8,820 bases of DNA from the NCBI GenBank assembly GCA_003541675.1, contig DPMC01000060.1, positions 635-9,454 of the forward strand. Direction: 5' to 3'. Shown here piece after piece: positions 1 to 5,508 of the stretch; position 1 is the first letter of the stretch, and every line of letters starts with the position of its first letter. The notes below the pieces were generated by a model that saw only the letters and a program-made list of their open reading frames with translations, was not told the DNA's origin and did not search any database. The position numbers and the translations under genes are program-made. The DNA comes from Acidimicrobiaceae bacterium (GTDB lineage Bacteria; Actinomycetota; Acidimicrobiia; Acidimicrobiales; MedAcidi-G1).

Positions 1-1089
1 GCGTTCGTAGTCGATCTCGGCCTCGGCCAGCAGGACGTTCATGTGGCCCGGCATCCGACCGGCCACCGGATGGATACCGAACACCACCTCTACACCGGAG
101 TCGTTCAACGTCCGCATGAGGTCCCGGACAGCGTGCTGCGCCTGAGCCACGGCCAGGCCATAACCGGGGACGATGGCCACCCGCTCGGCCACCTCCAACA
201 GCATCGCCACCTCCTCGGCAGACGTGGATATGACACGGTCGCCGTAGACGTCCGAGGCGTCGGGTGCCACCCCGCTGGCCGCCAGGGAGCCGAACACCAC
301 GTCGAACAGGGAACGGTTCATCGAGCGACACATGATCTGCGTGAGGACCAGCCCGCTGGCCCCGACGAGCGAACCGGCGACGATGAGCAGCGAGTTGTCA
401 AGGACGAAGCCCGCCGTGGACGCCGCGACACCCGAACAGGAGTTCAGGAGGGCGATCACCACCGGCATGTCGGCCCCTCCGATGGCGATGGTGCCAAATA
501 CTCCCAATAGGGCCCCGGCGGCCACCAGTGCCCACATCCAGCCCTGATCGCCGGGCCGGGTGACCACCATCACCGAAGCCACTACTGCGACGATGACCAT
601 GGTGGCACGCAGCACGGCGAGGCCCGGGAAGGAACGCAGGCTCCCGATCTCCTGGAGTTTGGTGAAGGCCACCATCGACCCGGTGAGGGTGACGGCGCCG
701 ATCAACGCTGTCAGGGCGGCAGCCACAGCGAACTGGTCGTCCACCAAGCCCTGATCTCCCACCTCGACGAGCGAGGCCGTGGCGACCAGCACCGACGCAC
801 CTCCTCCGAACCCGTTGAACAGGGCAACGAGCTGTGGCATCGCCGTCATCCGGACCTTGACGGCCAGCACCATGCCGATTGCAGAACCCACGACAAGCCC
901 GGCCAGAAGGACGCGGAAGTCGACGATAGACCGGTCGAGCAGGGTCGCCAGAACAGCGACCAGCATCCCCGAAGCGCCGAGAAGGTTTCCCCGGGGGGCG
1001 GTCCGCGGCCGTCCGAGAGACTTGAGGCCCAGAACGAAAAGCACCGCGGCGACCAGATAGGCCGCGGCGACCAGGTCGAGCCGGCTCAT
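1..1089 (-). CDS. pntB: NAD(P) transhydrogenase beta subunit PntB (C-terminus outside window)
   Basis: Beta subunit of the membrane transhydrogenase that uses the proton gradient to transfer hydride from NADH to NADP+. The frame is open from an ATG at 1089 to the window edge (363 residues; the family is usually about 460, so roughly 100 C-terminal residues are missing). The N-terminus carries the family signature of a first membrane helix followed by PRTAPRGNLLG (28-38). Further hydrophobic segments follow to about residue 265, including IGGADMPVVIALLNSCSG (203-220). After a linker, the NADP-binding domain III begins near 290 with the hallmark GYGLAVAQAQ (309-318) and GIHPVAGRMPGHMNVLLAEA (338-357). 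The ATG is preceded by GGGGAGG seven bases upstream and overlaps the pntAb stop by 4 bp, implying translational coupling. Asn92 occupies the region where E. coli PntB has His91 (see findings). Confidence 0.96.
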   Translation of the reverse strand, partial: MSRLDLVAAAYLVAAVLFVLGLKSLGRPRTAPRGNLLGASGMLVAVLATLLDRSIVDFRVLLAGLVVGSAIGMVLAVKVRMTAMPQLVALFNGFGGGASVLVATASLVEVGDQGLVDDQFAVAAALTALIGAVTLTGSMVAFTKLQEIGSLRSFPGLAVLRATMVIVAVVASVMVVTRPGDQGWMWALVAAGALLGVFGTIAIGGADMPVVIALLNSCSGVAASTAGFVLDNSLLIVAGSLVGASGLVLTQIMCRSMNRSLFDVVFGSLAASGVAPDASDVYGDRVISTSAEEVAMLLEVAERVAIVPGYGLAVAQAQHAVRDLMRTLNDSGVEVVFGIHPVAGRMPGHMNVLLAEAEIDYER

Positions 1090-1400
1090 GACGGTTCCTC
1101 CCCAACCGACGGTCGACGCTTCGTCGATCGGGCCGAGAACATGGCCAGCATCCGCCCGGTAACGAGGAACCCACCCACGACGTTCACCGTGGCCAGGACG
1201 ACGGCAACGAAGCCGAGCCACGTGGTCAATGCCGAGTGGTCGGTCCCCGCCGAGACCATGGCCCCGATCAGGGTGATGCCCGACACCGCGTTGGAGCCCG
1301 ACATGAGGGGCGTGTGCAGGGTGGCCGGAACCTTGGTGATGAGTTCCAGGCCGAGGAAGACAGCCAGTACGAAAAGCGTGAGAGCGACCAGCAGGGTCAT
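1086..1400 (-). CDS. pntAb: NAD(P) transhydrogenase alpha subunit, membrane part (PntAb)
   Basis: A 104-residue membrane protein that supplies the alpha-subunit helices of the proton channel of transhydrogenase. It shows about three hydrophobic segments (roughly 2-20, 38-55 and 60-84). Between the first two is the strongly conserved block ITKVPATLHTPLMSGSNAVS (21-40), which closely resembles the C-terminal membrane part of E. coli PntA. In many bacteria this part is a separate gene, as here. The last residues (ARSTKRRPSVGEEPS) are polar and probably cytoplasmic. The ATG has GGGGAGG seven bases upstream and overlaps the pntAa stop by 4 bp (ATGA), and its own stop overlaps the pntB start by 4 bp, so the three subunits are likely made in step from one mRNA. 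Confidence 0.95.
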   Translation of the reverse strand: MTLLVALTLFVLAVFLGLELITKVPATLHTPLMSGSNAVSGITLIGAMVSAGTDHSALTTWLGFVAVVLATVNVVGGFLVTGRMLAMFSARSTKRRPSVGEEPS

Positions 1401-2515
1401 GTGTTTGCCTCCCCGCGACCCAACGCATCACGGACCACCGGGTGGACGATCTCGCCGCCGGTGGCTACCAGCATCCCGGCCAGCACCTCGTCGTCCGGGT
1501 CGACGAATGGTTCACCGTCTCTATCGAGCATCCGGACGAGGTTCACGAGGTTGGTGGCGAACATCCGGGACGCCGTCACCGCGGTACCAGTCGCCAGCTC
1601 GGAGGGCCCGAGGACGGTCACCCCGCCGAGAACCACATCTTCGTCGAGCCGGCTGACCGAACAGTTGCCGCCCCGCTGGACGGCTAGGTCAACGACCACC
1701 GATCCCGGACGCATGGTCTCAATCATGGCCTCGGTCACCAACAGCGGGCTCTGTCGACCGGGGATCTGGGCAGCGCCGATCACCACGTCGGCGTCGACCA
1801 CGTGAGGCGCAAGGACCTCGTGGATCCGGACGGCATCGGGGACCCCTCCGTCGGCACCCACCGGTGGTTCGATCGAACGTCCACCCAGCGACCGGATCTG
1901 CTCCAAGGCCTCGGGACGGATGTCGAACCCCTCGACGATCGCACCTAGGCGCCGGGCCGTCGCCACCGCCTGAAGTCCGGCCACGCCGGCACCCAGCACC
2001 AGCACCCGGGCCGGGGGCACCGTTCCCGCCGCGGTCATGAGGAGGGGAAACATCCGGTACGAACGTGTAGCCGCCAGCACAACGGCCTGGAAGCCGGCCA
2101 CGGTGGCCATCGACGACAGTACGTCGACAGCCTGGGCCCGAGTGCTGCGCGGAACAAGGTCCAGCGATATGGCCGTTGCCCCGGTGGTGGCCAGGGCCGT
2201 GACTCCCTCGGGTCGCCAGACCGGATCCAGCAGGCCGATCACGACGTGCCCCGGACCCAACAGACCGATCGTGGACAGATTCCCGGGGCCACCGATCGAG
2301 GTGACCAAACCGGTATCACCGACCACCGATCCCACATTGGACTCCACCAACGCGCCCGCCGAGCGGTAGTCCCCGTCAGCCATCCCGGCTCCATCGCCAG
2401 CACCCGCCTCGACCACAACCTCGTGACCGTCCGAGACCAGGGTCCCGACAGCCTCCGGGGTTAACGAGACACGGGTCTCGCCATCGCCCCGTTCTCGCAG
2501 CACCGCAATCCGCAC
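1397..2515 (-). CDS. pntAa: NAD(P) transhydrogenase alpha subunit, NAD-binding part (PntAa)
   Basis: Soluble NAD(H)-binding domain I of proton-translocating transhydrogenase, which passes hydride to domain III of PntB. It begins RIAVLRERGDGETRVSLTPE, the usual start of the alanine dehydrogenase/PntA family. It contains VDVLSSMATVAGFQAV (about 130-145 from the GTG), the Rossmann loop VLGAGVAGLQA (about 173-183) followed by an acidic residue in GFDIR, and VDLAVQRGGN (about 275-284). I chose the GTG at 2515 (372 residues) because GGAGG lies five bases upstream. An in-frame ATG at 2527 would add MEGI, but that codon has no ribosome-binding site and itself supplies part of the GGAGGGG. The gene ends in a 4-bp overlap with pntAb. 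It has no hydrophobic helices, consistent with the split-alpha arrangement (pntAa/pntAb) seen in Rhodospirillum-type enzymes. Confidence 0.94.
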   Translation of the reverse strand: MRIAVLRERGDGETRVSLTPEAVGTLVSDGHEVVVEAGAGDGAGMADGDYRSAGALVESNVGSVVGDTGLVTSIGGPGNLSTIGLLGPGHVVIGLLDPVWRPEGVTALATTGATAISLDLVPRSTRAQAVDVLSSMATVAGFQAVVLAATRSYRMFPLLMTAAGTVPPARVLVLGAGVAGLQAVATARRLGAIVEGFDIRPEALEQIRSLGGRSIEPPVGADGGVPDAVRIHEVLAPHVVDADVVIGAAQIPGRQSPLLVTEAMIETMRPGSVVVDLAVQRGGNCSVSRLDEDVVLGGVTVLGPSELATGTAVTASRMFATNLVNLVRMLDRDGEPFVDPDDEVLAGMLVATGGEIVHPVVRDALGRGEANT

Positions 2516-2552
2516 GATCCCCTCCATCCGCGCCGGTCGGCGTCGATGGCGG

Positions 2553-2582
2553 ATGGTAGCGCTCGTCGACTGGGCCGGTCAC
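2553..2582 (-). promoter_or_regulatory. Probable promoter of the pnt operon
   Basis: Reading the minus strand, GTGACC (2582-2577, four of six matches to TTGACA) is followed by an 18-base spacer and TACCAT (2558-2553, fits TANNNT). Transcription would start near 2546, leaving about 30 bases to the GTG start of pntAa. The stretch from here to the terminator at 2734 (about 150 bases) contains no gene or other element I can support. This call rests on hexamer likeness and position only. Confidence 0.4.
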
Positions 2583-2709
2583 TCCCTGCCAGATCAGGAC
2601 ATGGGTCGGTTACGGACGTCAACGTCGACTGCATTGACCCATCCGGCGACCACGAACTCACCGACGACGGCCTGGGCGGAACTCAGTGTGTTGATTCCGA
2701 AAACAGGCA

Positions 2710-2734
2710 GAACCCCCTGCTGGGCAGGGGGTTC
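2710..2734 (-). terminator. Intrinsic terminator after tRNA-Gly
   Basis: A perfect 11-bp inverted repeat (2710-2720 with 2724-2734) closes on a 3-base loop. On the minus strand it begins four bases after the tRNA CCA end and is followed by CTGCCTGTTTTC, a short T-rich tail. The stem core is CCCCCTGC/GCAGGGGG. The position directly behind the tRNA and ahead of the pnt promoter fits termination of the tRNA transcript. The U-tract is interrupted, so efficiency may be moderate. The hairpin is symmetric, but the plus-strand side lacks a T-run and has no gene to terminate. Confidence 0.75.
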
Positions 2735-2737
2735 ATT

Positions 2738-2813
2738 TGGAGCGGACGACGAGATTCGAACCCGCGACCCTCACCTTGGCAAGGTGATGCTCTACCAGCT
2801 GAGCTACGTCCGC
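2738..2813 (-). tRNA. tRNA-Gly (anticodon GCC), CCA encoded
   Basis: A full cloverleaf can be drawn on the minus strand. The acceptor stem is GCGGACG/CGTCCGC, followed by TA, and the D stem is GCTC/GAGC with loop AGCTGGTA. The anticodon stem is TCACC/GGTGA with loop TTGCCAA, giving anticodon GCC. The variable loop is five bases (GGGTC). The T stem is GCGGG/CTCGT with two G-U pairs and loop TTCGAAT. The discriminator base is T, followed by genomically encoded CCA (2740-2738). The body is 73 bases plus CCA. It reads GGC and GGU glycine codons, which are common in GC-rich genomes. A weak -10-like TATCGT sits at 2830-2825, about 12 bases before the 5' end, without a convincing -35, so the tRNA may have its own promoter or be cut from the transcript of the upstream small genes. 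Confidence 0.97.
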
Positions 2814-2860
2814 GTCAGACCGAAACGATAGCGGTCGGGCGCTGCTTTGCGCCCCATGGG

Positions 2861-3091
2861 TCAGTCGTCGACTGTCGACCGGAGGTCGATCCGCATGGTC
2901 AGTACCCCATCGACAAGATCCGCTTCGGCGTCACCAACGATGCCGAAGTCCAACAAGTCGTTCTGGGCCTGGTCGATGAACCGCTGGCGCTCCTCGCCTC
3001 CCACCGGAGGAAGAGTTCGGGTTCGCACGGCGGCGGCCCGCTCCCGGAAACGCTGCAACATCGCGTCGACATCCAGCATCGGCTCGGTCAT
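2861..3091 (-). CDS. Hypothetical 76-residue soluble protein
   Basis: I do not recognise this protein. It begins MTEPMLDVDAMLQRFRERAA and ends TMRIDLRSTVDD. The first half looks like a charged amphipathic helix (about 7-21), then a Pro/Gly-containing turn near 28-32, a second helix around 33-50 (EERQRFIDQAQNDLLDFG) and a final strand-like VLTMRIDL (63-70). It has no cysteine, signal peptide or membrane segment. The ATG at 3091 is chosen because GAGGAGG stands seven bases upstream and the codon overlaps the stop of the preceding membrane-protein gene by 4 bp. The open frame runs further upstream, but that part is a shadow of the neighbour. Tight coupling suggests the two products act together, perhaps with this one at the cytoplasmic tail of its neighbour; that is inference. 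Confidence 0.8.
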   Translation of the reverse strand: MTEPMLDVDAMLQRFRERAAAVRTRTLPPVGGEERQRFIDQAQNDLLDFGIVGDAEADLVDGVLTMRIDLRSTVDD

Positions 3092-3435
3092 CGGGCTACC
3101 TCCTCGTTCTCGATCCGGATCTCGTCCTCGGCCGCCACCTGAAGCTCGTCCCGGTTCTGGTTGCGGACACCATTGACATTGGGGCGGGTCCTCCACCAGT
3201 AGGCCGCGGTCGACACGACCACAACCACACCAAGAACCCTCAACATGACCACCGCCTGGTCGATTCGTTCGCCGGCCGTCCGGCCCTCGTCGTCGACGTC
3301 GGGCGGCACGGTCTCGATGGTCGTGACCTGAGCGTCAGCGGGCAGGGCAAATGTCCCCAGCCACAGGCTGGCCAGAAACACCAGCGCCAGGACATGGGCG
3401 CGCCGATGCACCGCGATCAGGCCCCTTCTCCGCAT
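3088..3435 (-). CDS. Hypothetical small membrane protein with signal peptide and one further transmembrane helix
   Basis: A 115-residue protein of unknown function. A basic N-terminus (MRRRGLIAVHRRAH) precedes a hydrophobic core (15-31, VLALVFLASLWLGTFAL) and PADA-Q, a plausible signal peptidase I site after about residue 35. An acidic extracytoplasmic stretch (about 37-60) leads to a second helix (about 62-81, containing LRVLGVVVVVSTAAYWW). The tail from about 82 is charged (RTRPN...EDEIRIENEEVAR) and probably cytoplasmic. The ATG at 3435 has no good ribosome-binding site, but a TACGAT box lies exactly six bases before it, which fits a leaderless mRNA. A GTG at 3411 with GGAG/AAGGGG upstream is the alternative start and would leave a shorter signal peptide. 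Its stop overlaps the start of the 76-residue gene by 4 bp. Confidence 0.82.
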   Translation of the reverse strand: MRRRGLIAVHRRAHVLALVFLASLWLGTFALPADAQVTTIETVPPDVDDEGRTAGERIDQAVVMLRVLGVVVVVSTAAYWWRTRPNVNGVRNQNRDELQVAAEDEIRIENEEVAR

Positions 3436-3441
3436 ACCTGA

Positions 3442-3447
3442 ATCGTA
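3442..3447 (-). promoter_or_regulatory. Probable -10 box of a leaderless promoter
   Basis: On the minus strand, TACGAT (TANNNT type) is followed by six bases and then the ATG at 3435. This places the expected transcription start on or next to the A of the start codon. The 36-bp gap after the glycosylase gene contains no Shine-Dalgarno motif at a proper distance, which fits leaderless translation, a common mode in actinobacteria. I see no clear -35 element. If real, it uncouples the two small genes from the met/glycosylase transcript. Confidence 0.4.
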
Positions 3448-3471
3448 CTTCCGCTGCCTAGCACCGACAGT

Positions 3472-4251
3472 TCAGCGCTGGTGTCCGGGACACCACCAAC
3501 TGGTTCGACCACCCACCGTGTCCCGTCGAAGGGGTTCCCCGTCCCGGGGACACGCCCCGCCGGGTCGGCGATGCTCAAAAAGGTCGCCCGTGTGGCTCCC
3601 ACCCCGCCGAGCCATCTGGTCCAACGTGCGTCGGATCACCCGGTGGAGGTGCCGGGCCTCGTTGGGATCCAAGCCGCCCGACGCTCGGAGCGGCGACAGT
3701 CCGGCCCGCCACAGCACCTCGTCGACCAGCAGGTTCCCGAGGCCGGCCAGCCGCCCCTGGTCCAACAGCCGGGCCTTCAACGGCCCCCGCCCACCGGCCA
3801 ACGCCATCCGCAACTGAACAACGCCTAGCGTCCACGCATCAGGACCGAGCAAACCGAGGTTGGGTTCCAGCTCGGCACCCCCAAGGCGTCGGGGGTCATC
3901 GATCCACAGTCGCCCTCCCCCGCGGAACCTCAGCCCGAACCGCTCCCATACGGGATTAGACCGCCGCCCTCCCCATTCCAGATACTCAATGGCCGCCCGA
4001 CCATCGACCAGCAGTCGTCCGGTCATCCCGAACCGCAGGCCCAACGTCGGACCACCGGAATCCAACAACAGGACCTTTCCGTGCCGCCGGGCCGCGGTGA
4101 TCCGCCGCCCGGTCAGGGCATCAGCCATCCCGGTCGGCGTGACCCCGCCCTTGAGGAACCAGTGATCTGGCGCCTCGACCGTGGCGATGGTCCGTCCGAC
4201 CACCTGCTCAGCCAGGCGTCGATACGCCTCGACTTCGAGAATCTCCGGCAC
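3472..4251 (-). CDS. Fpg/Nei-family DNA glycosylase with altered zinc finger
   Basis: Base-excision-repair enzyme of the formamidopyrimidine-DNA glycosylase/endonuclease VIII family (259 residues; family about 260-290). After removal of Met1, Pro2 would be the catalytic Schiff-base residue and Glu3 the acid, as in MPE-LEVE. Lys59 in RRHGKVLLLD matches the conserved beta-hairpin lysine, and LRFGMTGRL (72-80) carries the DNA-intercalating Met. IDDPRRLG (117-124) is the damage-side loop, with Leu where E. coli Fpg has Phe110. LLDQGRLAGLGN (162-173) and the following helix form the H2TH motif with Asn173. The zinc finger, normally four cysteines, reads C234-x2-D237 ... C254-x2-H257, with the conserved Arg (GRTSWW) retained. 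The GTG start at 4251 has GGAGG four bases upstream. It lies 21 bp after the PLP-enzyme stop, so it is probably co-transcribed with metX. Substrate preference (8-oxoG or oxidised pyrimidines) cannot be read from sequence. Confidence 0.9.
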   Translation of the reverse strand: MPEILEVEAYRRLAEQVVGRTIATVEAPDHWFLKGGVTPTGMADALTGRRITAARRHGKVLLLDSGGPTLGLRFGMTGRLLVDGRAAIEYLEWGGRRSNPVWERFGLRFRGGGRLWIDDPRRLGGAELEPNLGLLGPDAWTLGVVQLRMALAGGRGPLKARLLDQGRLAGLGNLLVDEVLWRAGLSPLRASGGLDPNEARHLHRVIRRTLDQMARRGGSHTGDLFEHRRPGGACPRDGEPLRRDTVGGRTSWWCPGHQR

Positions 4252-4272
4252 GATTCCTCCCGGCGGGCCCGC

Positions 4273-5508
4273 CTATTGGGGGTCTCGGGCGCCTGCCGCG
4301 TTAAGTCCACGGTCGAAGTCGTCCACCAGGTCATCGACGTGCTCCAGCCCACATGACACACGAACCGTCCCTTCCCCGATGTCTGATGTCTCGAGCTCTT
4401 CCGGCGTGAGGCTCACGTGTGTGGTGGTCGCTGAATGGCACACCAGGGTCTCTGGTCCACCCAACGACGTGGCCTGGCGGGCAATGGACGTGGCCTCCAC
4501 GAATCGACGACCGGCATCGATGCCGCCCGCCAGGTCGAAGGTGAGCAGACCACCCATGGACTGCATCTGTCGGACAGCCAGTTCGTGCTGGGGATGGGAG
4601 GCAAGGCCCGGGTAGCGAACGCCCGCTACCTCGGGTCGGCCTTCGAGGAACTCGGCTAGGACCAGCGCCGTCTCGGACTGCTGCCGGAGCCGGGCACCGA
4701 GGGTCCGGACGCCCCGGTGGGCGTTGTAGGCGTCATACGGCGAGGCGTTGGCCCCGTGGAGGGTGGCAAACCCCCACAACCACGAGATGAGGTCCTGGGA
4801 TCCGGCGATCACTCCGAGGGTGGCGTCGTTGTGACCGACAATGCCCTTGGTGGCGGAGTGGAGGACCAGATCTACCCCATGGTCCAGAGGTCGCTGGCCC
4901 AACGGCGTCGCGAACGTGGAATCAACCACGGTCAAGGCGTTGGCGATCAACCCGAGGTCGTCGAGGTCGACCAAGTCGAGACGGGGGTTGGACGGTGTCT
5001 CGGCGATCACCAGCATCGTCCGTCCGGGCACGACGGCCTCCGTGAAGGCCCCGGGCGTGGTGCCATCCACGAACGTAACGTCGATACCCATTCGGGGACA
5101 CACCGTCTGAAGGAACAACTGGGTACCCGCATACAACTGACGTTGGGCCACCACGTGGTCACCCGACGAACAGATCCCGAGCACCACGGCACTGACTGCT
5201 CCCATGCCCGAAGCAAACGCCCGAGCGGCCTCCGCCCCCTCAAGATCGGCGATGGTCGACTCAAAGGCGTTGATGGTGGGATTCCCGTAGCGGCTGTAGA
5301 AGCGGTCGGGACCCATAGCGGTGGCCAGGCGACGCCCTTCGTCGACGCTGTCGAACGCGAAGGTCGACGTCGGGTATAGCACGGGAGCCAGAGACCCCTC
5401 CCCGGCGGGCCGGCCACCCAGAACGGCCGCCGTCTCGGGATGAAACCTTGCCGGCTGAGGCGCTTCCGGCTGTTCGGACTCGAGGCCCTGATCGTGGGTA
5501 TCGGTCAT
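4273..5508 (-). CDS. Cys/Met-metabolism PLP-dependent enzyme (cystathionine gamma-synthase or O-acylhomoserine sulfhydrylase)
   Basis: Fold-type I pyridoxal-phosphate enzyme of 411 residues that should act on O-acetylhomoserine from MetX, using cysteine (to cystathionine) or sulfide (to homocysteine). Residues 1-22 are polar and probably disordered. Family landmarks are YSRYGNPT (71-78), where Tyr and Arg bind the PLP phosphate of the neighbouring subunit, and SGMGA (100-104). Tyr126 in QLYAGT should stack on the PLP ring, Asp196 in VVDSTFATP should pair with the ring nitrogen, and Lys221 in HSATKGIVGHND forms the internal aldimine. SLGGPETLVCHSATTTH (348-364) and Arg383 in VRVSCGLE form the substrate-carboxylate site. 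Its length is nearer to cystathionine gamma-synthase/MetZ (about 380-400) than to MetY (about 430). Gly follows the PLP lysine where Tyr or Phe is common. The ATG has GGGAGG upstream and overlaps the metX stop by 4 bp. Confidence 0.92.
   Translation of the reverse strand: MTDTHDQGLESEQPEAPQPARFHPETAAVLGGRPAGEGSLAPVLYPTSTFAFDSVDEGRRLATAMGPDRFYSRYGNPTINAFESTIADLEGAEAARAFASGMGAVSAVVLGICSSGDHVVAQRQLYAGTQLFLQTVCPRMGIDVTFVDGTTPGAFTEAVVPGRTMLVIAETPSNPRLDLVDLDDLGLIANALTVVDSTFATPLGQRPLDHGVDLVLHSATKGIVGHNDATLGVIAGSQDLISWLWGFATLHGANASPYDAYNAHRGVRTLGARLRQQSETALVLAEFLEGRPEVAGVRYPGLASHPQHELAVRQMQSMGGLLTFDLAGGIDAGRRFVEATSIARQATSLGGPETLVCHSATTTHVSLTPEELETSDIGEGTVRVSCGLEHVDDLVDDFDRGLNAAGARDPQ

Noticed and set aside
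398..1174. A 258-residue open frame on the minus strand over pntB.
   Set aside because: Its product is a low-complexity Arg/Gly/Pro-rich string typical of a shadow frame in GC-rich DNA; the overlapping frame gives unmistakable PntB.
2546..2709. Plus-strand frames of 92 and 198 residues running through the pnt upstream region and the tRNA.
   Set aside because: They read straight through a tRNA and terminator, so they are not coding; the region is intergenic.
3092..3196. An N-terminal extension of the 76-residue gene up to 3196.
   Set aside because: The extension lies over the neighbour's coding sequence and reads as disordered Gly/Arg/Pro; the ATG at 3091 has GGAGG and the ATGA overlap.
4717..5379. 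A 220-residue plus-strand frame opposite the PLP enzyme.
   Set aside because: It is antisense to a gene with strong family motifs, has no recognisable domain or ribosome-binding site, and is expected from GC-rich codon structure.
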